Below are positions 47,390 through 56,598 of a stretch of 64,000 bases of DNA, one piece after another. The DNA is from Azonexus hydrophilus DSM 23864 (GTDB lineage: Bacteria > Pseudomonadota > Gammaproteobacteria > Burkholderiales > Rhodocyclaceae). The notes below the pieces were generated by a model. It searched no databases. It saw nothing but the letters and a program-made list of their open reading frames with translations, and was not told where the DNA came from. Numbering within the stretch: position 1 is the stretch's first letter; each line of letters starts with the position of its first letter. Position numbers and translations under genes: made by a program. The stretch spans positions 709,209 through 773,208 of the forward strand of contig NZ_KE386925.1 in the NCBI RefSeq assembly GCF_000429605.1. Direction: 5' to 3'.

Positions 47390-48562
47390 TCACTCCGCCA
47401 GGAAGGCCTTGATCAGCGGCAGCATCCGCTCGACCAGCTCGCGGGCGTCAGCCTCGCTGAAGTTGAGCGGCGGCAGCAGGCGGATCACGGTGTCGCCGGT
47501 GACGTTGATCAGCAGGCCGGCAGCCAGGCCCCGCTTGACCAGATCGCCGCAAGGGCGATCGAGTTCGATACCGATCATCAGGCCGTGGCCGCGGATATCG
47601 ACCAGACCGGCGACCCCGGCCAGCCCCTCGGCAAAACCCTGACGGATCAGCGCACCGATCCGGGCGGCGTTGTCGAGCAGGCCTTCTTCCTCGATACATG
47701 CGATGGTGGTCAGCGCTGCCGTGCAGGCGAGCGGGTTGCCGCCGAAGGTCGAACCATGGTTGCCCGGCCCGAACAGGCCGGTGGCCCGCCCGCCGGTCAT
47801 GCAGGCACCGATCGGTACGCCGGAACCCAGCCCCTTGGCCAGCGTCGCCACATCCGGCTGGACGCCGACCTGCTGGTAACCGAACCATTTGCCGGTGCGC
47901 GCCATGCCGCACTGGACTTCGTCGCAGATCATCAGCCACTCGTGGGCGTCGCACAGCTGGCGCACGCCTTGATAGTAGGCCGCATCGCACAGATGAATGC
48001 CGCCCTCGCCCTGAATGATTTCCAGCATCACGGCGACGATGTTGTTGTGGTGTTCGGCGACGGCGCGGACCGCCTCGAGATCGCCGTAAGGGACGCGGAT
48101 GAAGCCGGCGACCAGCGGCTCGAAACCGGCCTGCACCTTGCGGTTGCCGGTCGCCGACAGGGTCGCCATGGTGCGGCCGTGGAAGGCCTTTTCCATGACG
48201 ATGATGGTCGGCAGTTCGATGCCCTTCTTGTGACCGTAGTAGCGTGCCAGCTTGATCGCTGCTTCGTTGGCTTCACAACCGGAATTGGCGAAGAAAACTT
48301 CGTCCATGCCCGACAGCGCGCACAGCTTGTCAGCCAGTTGTTCCTGGCCGGTCACCCCGTAGAGATTCGAGGTGTGCAGCATCCGCCCGGCCTGCGCCGC
48401 GATCGCAGCGATCAGCTTGGGATGGGCGTGACCCAGGGTATTGACGGCGATGCCGGACAAGGCATCCAGGTATTCCCGCCCCTCGGTATCCGTGATCCGG
48501 CTGCCGGCGCCATGGCTGAAAGCCACCGGCAAGCGGGCGTAGGTATTCATGACATGCGACAT
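47390..48562 (-). CDS. argD: Acetylornithine aminotransferase
   Basis: Class III PLP aminotransferase of arginine synthesis, 390 residues from this start. Visible are NSGCEANEAAIKLAR, MEKAFHGRTMATLS, ICDEVQCGMARTG and the PLP lysine in LAKGLGSGVPIGA. Two nearby starts are possible (48562 or 48550). The earlier is used because MSHVMNTYARLPVAF fits the family start. The upstream open frame extends into a hairpin and is not translated. It leads the arg operon and is divergent from the ParA gene. Confidence 0.93.
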   Translation of the reverse strand: MSHVMNTYARLPVAFSHGAGSRITDTEGREYLDALSGIAVNTLGHAHPKLIAAIAAQAGRMLHTSNLYGVTGQEQLADKLCALSGMDEVFFANSGCEANEAAIKLARYYGHKKGIELPTIIVMEKAFHGRTMATLSATGNRKVQAGFEPLVAGFIRVPYGDLEAVRAVAEHHNNIVAVMLEIIQGEGGIHLCDAAYYQGVRQLCDAHEWLMICDEVQCGMARTGKWFGYQQVGVQPDVATLAKGLGSGVPIGACMTGGRATGLFGPGNHGSTFGGNPLACTAALTTIACIEEEGLLDNAARIGALIRQGFAEGLAGVAGLVDIRGHGLMIGIELDRPCGDLVKRGLAAGLLINVTGDTVIRLLPPLNFSEADARELVERMLPLIKAFLAE

Positions 48563-48585
48563 GAGGCAACCCCATAAAACGAAAA

Positions 48586-48600
48586 CGGCGGCTACCGCCG
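48586..48600 (-). terminator. Terminator-like hairpin in the argD leader
   Basis: On the minus strand CGGCGG-TAG-CCGCCG is followed by TTTTCGTTTTATG, a short GC-rich stem with a U-tract, ending 24 bases before the argD ATG. There is no gene between it and the divergent parA-like gene, so it cannot end an upstream gene and may act as an attenuator. Confidence 0.5.
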
Positions 48601-48700
48601 CCGGAACGATCACAACCCGTACCGGCAAATAAATCCGGAAAGAGTTGCAGAAAGCTGAATGTTAAGTGAAAAATAGCGCCTTGTATAGAACGGTCAAACC

Positions 48701-49477
48701 ATGCGAATCGCCATATTCAACCAGAAAGGCGGCGTCGGAAAGACGACCACCACGCTCAATCTCGGCGCAGCCCTGAACCGCTCGGGCAACCCGCCGCTGT
48801 TGATCGACCTCGATCCTCAGGGTCACCTGTCGAGCATCCACGGCCAGGCGCCACTCGATGCCGGACAGAGCCTGTTCGCCTTTTTCCAGGATTTGCGCAC
48901 CCTGCAGGAACTCGAGGTTGAGTGGGAGCATATCGGCCGCCTGATCCCCGCTCACCAGCAACTGATCAAGGTCGATTCGATCTTCGGTAAAGGACCGGCC
49001 ATTCTCAACAAGTTGCGCCATGGCCTGGACGTCCTCGAGGAAGCCAATCCGGAACGGCATTGCCTGATCGACTGCTGTCCCTACATCGGCGTGCTGGCGC
49101 TGAACGCGATTTTCGCCTGCGACTGTCTGGTCATCCCGGTATCCACCGATTACCTGTCGCTACAGGCCGCCGACCACATCACGCGAACGCTGCAGGTTCT
49201 GGAACCGGTGATGAAGCGCCGTGTCCCGCGTTACTACCTGCTGACACGCTTCGACCGCCGCCGCCGGATGAGCGAGGACGTACGCAACCGCCTGCGCGAA
49301 CGCTATGGCGACGAAGTCATCGATACGGTGATTTCCGAGAATGTGACGGTGGCCGAAAGCCCCTCACTGAATCAGGACGTGTTCCGGCACAACGCCAGCA
49401 GCACGGGCGCCCACGATTACCGGAAACTGTTCAACGAACTGCTGGAACGCGGCAGCCTGCCAGTCACGACGCGCTGA
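48701..49477 (+). CDS. Orphan ParA/MinD-family ATPase
   Basis: A 258-residue P-loop ATPase. The deviant Walker A is KGGVGKTT (residues 9-16), with DLDPQGHLSS (switch I) and LIDCCPYIGVLALNAI (Walker B region). It is a single-domain protein without the DNA-binding N-terminal extension of plasmid ParA. No ParB gene or parS-like repeat is nearby, so it probably positions something other than the chromosome, such as a protein cluster. Its 3' end overlaps the small convergent gene by 14 bases. Confidence 0.85.
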   Translation: MRIAIFNQKGGVGKTTTTLNLGAALNRSGNPPLLIDLDPQGHLSSIHGQAPLDAGQSLFAFFQDLRTLQELEVEWEHIGRLIPAHQQLIKVDSIFGKGPAILNKLRHGLDVLEEANPERHCLIDCCPYIGVLALNAIFACDCLVIPVSTDYLSLQAADHITRTLQVLEPVMKRRVPRYYLLTRFDRRRRMSEDVRNRLRERYGDEVIDTVISENVTVAESPSLNQDVFRHNASSTGAHDYRKLFNELLERGSLPVTTR

Positions 49478-49694
49478 TCAGATCGACCACGTCTTCGTAG
49501 TTGATCGACCCCAGGCGGCCGTTCATGCTGACCTGATGGTGCTTGCACTCCAGAATTTCGCAGTAGTTGTAGATCTGCGCGACCTTGCGGCGAGCCTCTT
49601 CCTCATCCCGACCGTAGAAAGAGAGATGCTCAACGATAACGCCATTACGCGTCCGTATCCGGAAAAGGTACTTGCTTATCGTCCCAGCGAGCAT
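49464..49694 (-). CDS. Small conserved-looking hypothetical protein
   Basis: A 76-residue protein with a compact alpha/beta appearance: strands in YLFRIRTRNG and VEHLSFYG, a helix DEEEARRKVAQIYNYC, then ILECKHHQVSM. The first half looks like a small domain binding a partner or nucleic acid, but no family was recognised. The start is ATG at 49694. It converges on and overlaps the end of the ParA-like gene. Codon use is normal, which supports a real gene. Confidence 0.55.
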   Translation of the reverse strand: MLAGTISKYLFRIRTRNGVIVEHLSFYGRDEEEARRKVAQIYNYCEILECKHHQVSMNGRLGSINYEDVVDLISAS

Positions 49695-49800
49695 AAAAAC
49701 CTCAACAGATCAAAGCTGTATGAGGAGTATATGCAGTCGTTTCGAGAAACACAACGAATTCACCTGCCTGTGTCGCCACAATGTGGTAAAAATTTGTTGT

Positions 49801-51066
49801 TCAGCGATCCGCCAGCAACCTGACCTCGCGCTGCGGGAAGGGAATCTGCACACCATGCTCGCGGAAGGCCTGCCAGATGGCCAGATTGATGTCCGAAACG
49901 ACGTTCATCTTGCCGTTTTCCGGATCGGCCACCCAGAAACCCAGTTCGAGATTGATGCTGCTGTCGGCAAACTGGGTGAGCAGCACCCGAGGCGGCGGGT
50001 CAGGCAGCACCCGCGGCTGGCGCCGGGCCGACTCGACCATCAGGCGCATCGCCAGTTCGAGATCGCTGTCGTAAGCCACACCGACCGTCGTACTCAGACG
50101 CAGGCTGTTGTCGGAATAGGTCTGGTTCTGGACCACCGTGCCGATCAGCATTTCATTGGGCACGATGAATTCAATGCCGCCCGGATTACGGATGACGGTA
50201 TAGCGCGTGGTGATCTGGCTGACCACCCCGCTGTCAGCGCCAATCTGAACGATATTGCCGATGCGGATCGAACGCTCGAGCAGGATGATGAAACCGGACA
50301 CGTAATTGCTGGCGATCTTCTGCAAGCCGAAACCGAGACCGACACCAAGCGCCCCGGTAAACACCGACAGGGCAGTCATGTCGATGCCGACCATCGACAG
50401 GCTGACCAGCACGGCCAGCACCGTCAGCACGGCCCGGGCAACCCGGACGCCGACGATACGCAGATTGCCGTCGAGCGAGCGCATGCCCATCAGGCGGGCC
50501 TCGATGACGCCGGAGATCCACAGCGCAAAGACCACGGTCAGGAATATGGTCACCAGACCACTGAAAATCAGCCACAGGTTCAGTTGCTGCTTGCCGATGC
50601 TGAAACCGACCTGGGTCATCGCCTCGATCACGAACGGTGCCAGATCGGTGATGTACAGCGCCAGCCAGCCCCAGACCAGCGTGGCGATCAGCTTTTCCCA
50701 GGAAGTCAGCCAACTGGCCCCGGGAAAGGCCTGGCGCAGCACATAGACGACACTGCGGACCAGCGCCATCGACGCCAGCAAGGGCATCGCCACCTGCAGC
50801 ACGGTCACCGGCATGAAGGATTTGAGCGCCATCTGAGTCGCGCCGGTCAACACCATCCCCGACACCGGGAAAGCCAGGCGCCCGCCGAGCTGGCGGAAGC
50901 GTCCGCCGGCATCTTCACGATGCGTCCGTTGCCACCAGTGGGCGATCCCCCAGGCCAGCACCAGACAACTGCCCAGTGCGACCAACTGCCAGACGAACAG
51001 CGGATCGCCGAAGTCCGCCAGTAATTTGCCGATCAGGCTCAGCGCCTGACGCGTCGACTCATCCAT
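49801..51066 (-). CDS. MscS-family mechanosensitive channel
   Basis: A 421-residue membrane protein with about six hydrophobic segments, the last being the pore-lining MscS helix (TALSVFTGALGVGLGFGLQK), followed by the cytoplasmic beta domain with IILLERSIRIGNIVQIG, VRNPGGIEFIVPNEML and a C-terminal LPFPQREVRL-like end (QIPFPQREVRLL). It releases solutes on hypo-osmotic shock. Its start overlaps the RsmB-type gene's end by eight bases. Confidence 0.92.
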   Translation of the reverse strand: MDESTRQALSLIGKLLADFGDPLFVWQLVALGSCLVLAWGIAHWWQRTHREDAGGRFRQLGGRLAFPVSGMVLTGATQMALKSFMPVTVLQVAMPLLASMALVRSVVYVLRQAFPGASWLTSWEKLIATLVWGWLALYITDLAPFVIEAMTQVGFSIGKQQLNLWLIFSGLVTIFLTVVFALWISGVIEARLMGMRSLDGNLRIVGVRVARAVLTVLAVLVSLSMVGIDMTALSVFTGALGVGLGFGLQKIASNYVSGFIILLERSIRIGNIVQIGADSGVVSQITTRYTVIRNPGGIEFIVPNEMLIGTVVQNQTYSDNSLRLSTTVGVAYDSDLELAMRLMVESARRQPRVLPDPPPRVLLTQFADSSINLELGFWVADPENGKMNVVSDINLAIWQAFREHGVQIPFPQREVRLLADR

Positions 51067-52324
51067 TCTGCTTCTCCAGCACGGCGGCGAAGAAGCCGTC
51101 CGTATCGTGAAGATGCGGCAGCAGATGCAGCATGTCGCCGCTCACGGCCACGCCCTGGCGGGCCAGCACCTGTTCGGCCGGCACCAGGCGGAACGCCGGA
51201 TGGGCGGCCAGGAAAGCGTCGACGATGCGCTCGTTTTCCTCGGCCAGCAGGCTGCAGGTGGCATAGACCAGCCGTCCGCCCGGGCGCAGCAGGGTCGCCG
51301 CCGCAGCCAGGATGCTGGTCTGCTTGGCGGTCAGTTCGGCAATCGACGCCGCGTCCTGGCGCCATTTCAGGTCGGGGTTGCGCCGCAGCGTGCCCAGCCC
51401 CGAACACGGCGCATCGACCAGCACGCGATCGACCTTGCCGGCCATGCGTTTCACCTTCTGGTCACGCTCGTGCTCGATGCGCACCGGATGGACATTGGAC
51501 AGCCCCGAACGCGCCAGACGCGGCTTGAGTTTGCTCAGGCGGCGCTCGGAAACGTCGAGCGCGTAAAGGCGGCCGGTATTGCGCATCTGCGCACCGAGCA
51601 GCAGCGTCTTGCCGCCGGCGCCAGCGCAGAAATCGACGACCATCTCGCCGCGTTTGGCTTCGACCAGCAGCCCCAGCAACTGACTGCCTTCGTCCTGCAC
51701 CTCGAAAGCCCCGCCCAGGAACAAGGGATGCTTGGCCAGCGCCGGCTTGTCGCGCAGGCGGACCGCCAGCGGCGACCAGGCACCGGGTTGGGCGGCAATG
51801 CCGGCTTCGGCCAGTTGGGCGAGCAGGGCCTGACGGTCGGTTTTCAGGGTATTGACCCGCAGGTCCAGCGGCGCCGGTCGGTTCAGCGCTTCCGCCAGGA
51901 CCGGAATTTCATCCGCGGTAAAACTCGTCAGCAGGCGCTCGTAGAGCCAGTCCGGCAGGTCGCAGCGCACCGCTGGCGACAAGGCCGACTCGTCGAACGC
52001 CGCCACACCGGCCAGCCAGGCTTCCTCGCCGGCTTTCAGCACCGGGGCCAGCTCGCGCAGATTCCAGCCACGCACGACCAGCAAGGCAACCAGCAGACGC
52101 CGCCGGTCGGACAGATTGTCGGCACAACGCGCTTCGATACTGCGCCCCCGGCGCAGGACCGCGAACACCGTTTCGGCGACGAAACCGCGATCGGCGTGAC
52201 CCAGCTGGCGATGCTCACGGAAATAACGCGAGACCACGGCGTCGGCCGGATGATCGAAATTCAGCAACTGCCCCAGCAGGATTTCGGCGTGGGCAAAGAG
52301 GGCGGGCGTGAAGCGGACTTTCAT
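51059..52324 (-). CDS. RsmB/NOP-family RNA (cytosine-C5) methyltransferase
   Basis: A 421-residue SAM-dependent methyltransferase. It has an N-terminal NusB-like helical region, a PLDLRVNTLKTDR stretch, SAM-binding VVDFCAGAGGKTLLLGAQM, and the two catalytic Cys motifs DAPCSGLGTLRRNP and YATCSLLAEENE. It probably modifies 16S rRNA as RsmB does, but this subgroup also includes paralogues of unknown target. Its ATG overlaps the DUF3108 gene stop by four bases. Confidence 0.88.
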   Translation of the reverse strand: MKVRFTPALFAHAEILLGQLLNFDHPADAVVSRYFREHRQLGHADRGFVAETVFAVLRRGRSIEARCADNLSDRRRLLVALLVVRGWNLRELAPVLKAGEEAWLAGVAAFDESALSPAVRCDLPDWLYERLLTSFTADEIPVLAEALNRPAPLDLRVNTLKTDRQALLAQLAEAGIAAQPGAWSPLAVRLRDKPALAKHPLFLGGAFEVQDEGSQLLGLLVEAKRGEMVVDFCAGAGGKTLLLGAQMRNTGRLYALDVSERRLSKLKPRLARSGLSNVHPVRIEHERDQKVKRMAGKVDRVLVDAPCSGLGTLRRNPDLKWRQDAASIAELTAKQTSILAAAATLLRPGGRLVYATCSLLAEENERIVDAFLAAHPAFRLVPAEQVLARQGVAVSGDMLHLLPHLHDTDGFFAAVLEKQNG

Positions 52325-53325
52325 GGTTTTCCTGACGGCATTTCCGGCCCGGTGCCGGAAATATCTAGCGTGATGGCAAGCTGGGTGTAACTGTCACCTT
52401 TTTTATCGGTAAAGCGGATTTTAACCGGCAGACGCTGCCGATCCAGCGCAATCCAGATCTCGGTCAGTGTTTCACCCGCAGCGCGCAGGTGCAAGGTACG
52501 AAAACGGCCGGCCGGCGTCTCGATCTCTTCCTCGCCAAGCGAATCCAGTTGGTAGCGCTCGTAGCTGCGACCGGCAACCACACCTATCGTCGATCCATTT
52601 TCCGGCGACCGGAGATAAGCCAGTTGATAAATCAGCGACAACAGATCCTGCGTACCCGGCGCAATCTTGAGCACACTGCCGTCGCGCTCCAGCCTCACCT
52701 CTCCGGTCGCCCAGTCGAAATCGGCGTTATCTCCGCGCGGCTTGCCATTGCGCAGAATGCGGAAGCCCTCCGGCTGCAGGCCATGCGCCACCAGCCGACC
52801 GAAGCTTTCATGCTCCTGGCGCAAGGGCTTGAGCAAGGCGACCAGGCCGCTGGTCTCGATCATGCTGCTCAGGTGATAACTGCCATCACCCGGAAAGTCC
52901 CATTGATGCAGGGCCCGCCCGATCTGCATGCCAAGAGACTCCTTGACCACCACAAAGGCCAGTCGGCCGCTACCCGACAAGACCGGCTCAACGGCAGGCG
53001 GCCGGGGCGGACTGACCGCCTCGTCTGCCACGGCAGTCGCCAAAGCATCGTTCGCCGCGGCATCATCCCGGGCTGGCATCGCTTCCAAGCCAGCAGCGGT
53101 ATCAACCGGCGGCACCGGCGCAGGCGCGGGGATTGGCTCGACCGGCGGCTTCGGCCGGGGGGGTGGCGATGGTTCGGGAACCGGCAACGGCGGCAAGGCT
53201 CGCAACTCGGCCTTCAGGGGGACGCTCTCCGGCGGCTCCCCGAACATCCCGTAGTCGATGCCGAACAAGGCGAAGGCATGGACCAGCAAGGAAAGCAGCA
53301 AGGCTGCGATGAACAGCTTCCGCAT
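52321..53325 (-). CDS. DUF3108 domain protein, membrane-anchored
   Basis: A 334-residue protein with an N-terminal transmembrane anchor (LFIAALLLSLLVHAFALFG), then a long Pro-rich linker (about residues 45-115, many PxP repeats) like that of TonB-type proteins, then a beta-rich DUF3108 domain with a C-terminal LDRQRLPVKIRFTDKKGD. It probably spans the periplasm. The function is unknown. The operon order lipoprotein-purN-this gene-rsmB-like-mscS is tight (gaps of 2, 5, -4 and -8 bases). Confidence 0.8.
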   Translation of the reverse strand: MRKLFIAALLLSLLVHAFALFGIDYGMFGEPPESVPLKAELRALPPLPVPEPSPPPRPKPPVEPIPAPAPVPPVDTAAGLEAMPARDDAAANDALATAVADEAVSPPRPPAVEPVLSGSGRLAFVVVKESLGMQIGRALHQWDFPGDGSYHLSSMIETSGLVALLKPLRQEHESFGRLVAHGLQPEGFRILRNGKPRGDNADFDWATGEVRLERDGSVLKIAPGTQDLLSLIYQLAYLRSPENGSTIGVVAGRSYERYQLDSLGEEEIETPAGRFRTLHLRAAGETLTEIWIALDRQRLPVKIRFTDKKGDSYTQLAITLDISGTGPEMPSGKP

Positions 53326-53330
53326 CGGGT

Positions 53331-53978
53331 TCAGCGCAAGGCTGGCGCCAGTAACGCGTCCTGTTCGAACACCTCGCCAGCAACCCGGACACGCCCGTCA
53401 ACCAGGGTCAACCGGCCTTCGGCAAACCAGCGCACGGCCTGCGGATAAACGCGATGCTCCTGACGCAGGACACGAGCCGCCAGGCTCGCCTCGTCGTCGT
53501 CGTCAAGCACGGCGACTGCCGCCTGAACGACCACCGGGCCATGATCGAGTTCAGCAGTGACGAAATGCACGGTGCAGCCATGAATGCGCACCCCTTCGTC
53601 CAGTGCCCGCTGGTGCGTGTGCAAACCGGGGAAGGACGGCAGCAAGGAAGGATGGATATTGAGCAGACGGCCCGCATAGTGGCGGACGAAATCCGGCGTC
53701 AGAATGCGCATGAAGCCGGCGAGAACGACCAGGTCCGGGGAAAATTCGTCAATGCAGGCAGCGAGCGCCGCATCGAAGGCCTCACGGCCGGCGAAGGCCT
53801 TGTGATCCAGGCAACGCGTCGCGATTCCGGCAGCGGCGGCCGTTTCCAGTCCCTTGGCATCCGCGCGGTTGCTGATCACGGCGGCAATATTGACGGGGAG
53901 ACGCCCCGCATCGCGCTCGGCGATCAGTGCCTCCATGTTGCTGCCCCGGCCAGAAATCAGGATGACGATGTTTTTCAT
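53331..53978 (-). CDS. purN: Phosphoribosylglycinamide formyltransferase
   Basis: Transfers a formyl group to GAR in purine synthesis. The 215-residue enzyme has ISGRGSNMEALI, GRLLNIHPSLLPSFPGLHTH (catalytic Asn and His) and the catalytic Asp in ELDHGPVV. Length is standard. It lies five bases ahead of the DUF3108 gene and two bases after the lipoprotein gene. Confidence 0.95.
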   Translation of the reverse strand: MKNIVILISGRGSNMEALIAERDAGRLPVNIAAVISNRADAKGLETAAAAGIATRCLDHKAFAGREAFDAALAACIDEFSPDLVVLAGFMRILTPDFVRHYAGRLLNIHPSLLPSFPGLHTHQRALDEGVRIHGCTVHFVTAELDHGPVVVQAAVAVLDDDDEASLAARVLRQEHRVYPQAVRWFAEGRLTLVDGRVRVAGEVFEQDALLAPALR

Positions 53979-53980
53979 GT

Positions 53981-54703
53981 TCAGAAACCTACAGGAAGAA
54001 AGATGGCCGTGGCCACGGATTGCGTCATCCGCGACAAGGTGCGGCCGTTACGGTCGGCAACAACCTGGGCAATCAGGTCAAGCAAGCCAATGACACGACC
54101 GAACTCCCGTTCGAACGAGAGATTGCGATTGGCCGGATCAAGTTCATTGGACAGCAGGAAAAGCTCGCCGCCGGCACGCCGGTCCTGGCCGAGCTTCCAG
54201 ATGGCGACTTCCATATTGCGCGCCGCATTGTATAACTTGGTTTCGTTCAGGCTGTCGAGGACGTAGAAGTCGTCCTTGTGCTCGAAGGCAGCATCGACCA
54301 TGGTCAGCAGGCCGAACACCAGCGCCGCCACACGATCACCGGAAAAGCCTTCGGAAAACGCCAACTGCGCGGCAAAGCGCTCGCGCTGACCAAGGAGTTC
54401 AGGCCAGTCATGATGGAGTCTCCGGCGCAGCCGATCGACGGCAGCCTCCCGGCTGGGCAGTCCGGCCTGGCGCCACTCGCGCGGGTTGCGCTTGTAGAGT
54501 TTGTCGGCAATCAGCAGCAAACCATCGACAATCTCGCGCCGCGTCGTATCGGCAATGCGATCAACCTCGGTTTTCAGCAGATACCGGGCATCAACCCGGG
54601 TTTCGGTACGACCGTCACTGCCCATGCGGGTTGAGCAGGCACCCAAAAAACCCGCCAGCAAAAGGCCGGCAAGGAGATTCGCGCCAAGGCTCAAACGTCT
54701 CAT
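53981..54703 (-). CDS. Hypothetical lipoprotein
   Basis: A 240-residue protein with a signal peptide and clear lipobox (AGFLGACS, Cys about residue 23). The rest is helical and charged, with RNPREWRQAGL, HHDWPELLGQ and GLLDLIAQVVADRNG, and lacks a recognised domain. It is the first gene of the purN operon and is divergent from mutL with a 44-base gap, so the two promoters must overlap. Confidence 0.7.
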   Translation of the reverse strand: MRRLSLGANLLAGLLLAGFLGACSTRMGSDGRTETRVDARYLLKTEVDRIADTTRREIVDGLLLIADKLYKRNPREWRQAGLPSREAAVDRLRRRLHHDWPELLGQRERFAAQLAFSEGFSGDRVAALVFGLLTMVDAAFEHKDDFYVLDSLNETKLYNAARNMEVAIWKLGQDRRAGGELFLLSNELDPANRNLSFEREFGRVIGLLDLIAQVVADRNGRTLSRMTQSVATAIFLPVGF

Positions 54704-54735
54704 GCGAACGTTCCGGGGAATGAAGGAGGCCGCAT

Positions 54736-54741
54736 TATAAT
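54736..54741 (+). promoter_or_regulatory. mutL: -10 box abutting the mutL start
   Basis: A perfect TATAAT ends six bases before the mutL ATG, so transcription would start at or within a base or two of the ATG, giving a leaderless mRNA. A GGAGG lies further upstream at 54724-54728, too distant to serve this ATG. Confidence 0.5.
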
Positions 54742-54747
54742 CCGGGC

Positions 54748-56571
54748 ATGCCGACCATCGCCCGCCTCCCCGACCTCCTGATCAGCCAGATTGCCGCCGG
54801 CGAGGTCGTTGAAAGACCCGCCTCCGTATTGAAGGAGCTTCTCGAAAACAGCCTCGACGCCGGCAGCACGGCGATCCAGGTGCACCTGGAGGAAGGCGGC
54901 GTCAAGCTGATCCGCATCACCGACGACGGCTGCGGGATTGCCAGGGACGAGCTGGCGCTGGCGCTGACCCGGCATGCCACCTCGAAGATCGCCAGCCTCG
55001 ACGACCTCGAACGCGTCGCCAGCTTCGGCTTTCGCGGCGAGGCACTGGCCTCGGTCGCCGCCGTCGCCCGGCTCGCCATCACCAGCCGCGAACGCGGCGC
55101 GGCGCACGCCTGGAAGCTGCGCGGCGAAAATGGCGCAGAACCCGAACCGGCGGCGCTGATGGCCGGCACCGTGGTCGAGATGCGCGACCTCTATTACAAC
55201 ACCCCGGCGCGGCGCAAATTCCTCAAGTCGGAGAGCACCGAGTTCGCCCACTGCGCCGACGCCGTCCGCCGCCTGGCGCTGACCCGGCCCGATGTCGCCA
55301 TCAGCCTGACGCACAACGGCCGCAGCCTGTTCCAGCTGGCGCCGGCCGACCGCGCCCGGCGCATCGCCGAAGTGGTCGGCGACGATTTTGTCACGGCATC
55401 ACGTACGGTCGACGCTGCCGCCGGTCCGATTTCGCTGACCGGCTTCGCCATCGACCCGACCCGCGCCAGCGAGGCCAAGGACGGCCAGAACGTCTTCGTC
55501 AACGGCCGCTTCGTGCGCGACAAGATCATCGGCCACGCGCTGCGCGAGGCCTACCGTGATGTCCTCCACGGTGCCCGCCAGCCGGCCGTCTGCCTGTTCC
55601 TCGAGATCGACCCCGGGCTGGTCGACGTCAACGTCCATCCGGCCAAGACCGAAGTCCGCTTCCGCGACTCGCGCGCCGTGCATCAGTTCGTTTATCACGC
55701 CATACAGCGCACCTTGGCGACGCCGATCCAGGCTACCGAACCGGCGCCGGTCAATGAAAACAGGGAACAAACCACGGTTTTCGCGGAGAAAAAGCCGTGG
55801 ACATCCCCAGCCTCCACGGCCCCCACTTTCCCGCCGCCACTGCGCCATCAGGGCAGCCTCGGTGTTGCCGAACCCGCCGCCACGGCTTACTTGGCTTTCG
55901 CCCAGGCCGCCCAACGCCCAGTAACGACCAGCATGGGCGCAGCCGATGCGCCGCAATTCCGTCCGGAGGTGCCGGTCGACCGTGACGGGCCGCCGCTCGG
56001 CTACGCCCTGGCGCAACTGCACGGCATCTACATCCTGGCGCAGAACGCGGGCGGGCTGATCGTCGTCGACATGCACGCGGCGCACGAGCGCATCCTCTAC
56101 GAAAAGCTCAAGACCGCCTTCGACAGCCGCCAGGTGGCGACCCAGAACCTGCTCATCCCGGCGGTCTTTTCGGCCGATCCGGTCGACGTTGCGGCGGTCG
56201 AGGAGCACGCCGACGCGCTGGCCGACCTCGGTTTCCAGATCGCCCCGCTCGGTCCCGGCCAACTCGGCGTGCGCGCCGTGCCGGCCCTGCTCCAGTCGGG
56301 TGATCCGGCAGCGCTGGCGCGCTCGCTGATCGCCGATCTGCGCGAACACGGCATCACCCAGCTGGCCACCGCCCGCCGCAACGAACTGCTGGCAACCATG
56401 GCCTGCCACGGTGCGGTACGCGCCCGCCGTCAGCTGACGATTCCGGAGATGAATGCCCTGCTGCGCCAGATGGAAGAGACCGAACGCGCCGGCCAGTGCA
56501 ACCACGGCCGGCCGACGTGGACCGCGCTATCGCTTGACGAACTCGACAAATTGTTTCTTCGCGGTCGATAA
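54748..56571 (+). CDS. mutL: DNA mismatch repair protein MutL (endonuclease type)
   Basis: Coordinates mismatch repair after MutS. The 607-residue protein has the GHKL ATPase motifs LLENSLDAG, DDGCGI, SFGFRGEAL and the VDVNVHPAKTEVRF region. After a variable linker (about residues 335-410) comes the dimerisation domain, which includes DMHAAHERILYE, a form of the DQHA(X)2E(X)4E nuclease motif with Met for Gln, plus ATMACHGAVRA and CNHGRPT. These indicate an intrinsic nickase, so repair here probably does not rely on MutH. Confidence 0.95.
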   Translation: MPTIARLPDLLISQIAAGEVVERPASVLKELLENSLDAGSTAIQVHLEEGGVKLIRITDDGCGIARDELALALTRHATSKIASLDDLERVASFGFRGEALASVAAVARLAITSRERGAAHAWKLRGENGAEPEPAALMAGTVVEMRDLYYNTPARRKFLKSESTEFAHCADAVRRLALTRPDVAISLTHNGRSLFQLAPADRARRIAEVVGDDFVTASRTVDAAAGPISLTGFAIDPTRASEAKDGQNVFVNGRFVRDKIIGHALREAYRDVLHGARQPAVCLFLEIDPGLVDVNVHPAKTEVRFRDSRAVHQFVYHAIQRTLATPIQATEPAPVNENREQTTVFAEKKPWTSPASTAPTFPPPLRHQGSLGVAEPAATAYLAFAQAAQRPVTTSMGAADAPQFRPEVPVDRDGPPLGYALAQLHGIYILAQNAGGLIVVDMHAAHERILYEKLKTAFDSRQVATQNLLIPAVFSADPVDVAAVEEHADALADLGFQIAPLGPGQLGVRAVPALLQSGDPAALARSLIADLREHGITQLATARRNELLATMACHGAVRARRQLTIPEMNALLRQMEETERAGQCNHGRPTWTALSLDELDKLFLRGR

Positions 56572-56598
56572 TCCGGGTTCATCACGCCCGGAGCCTCG

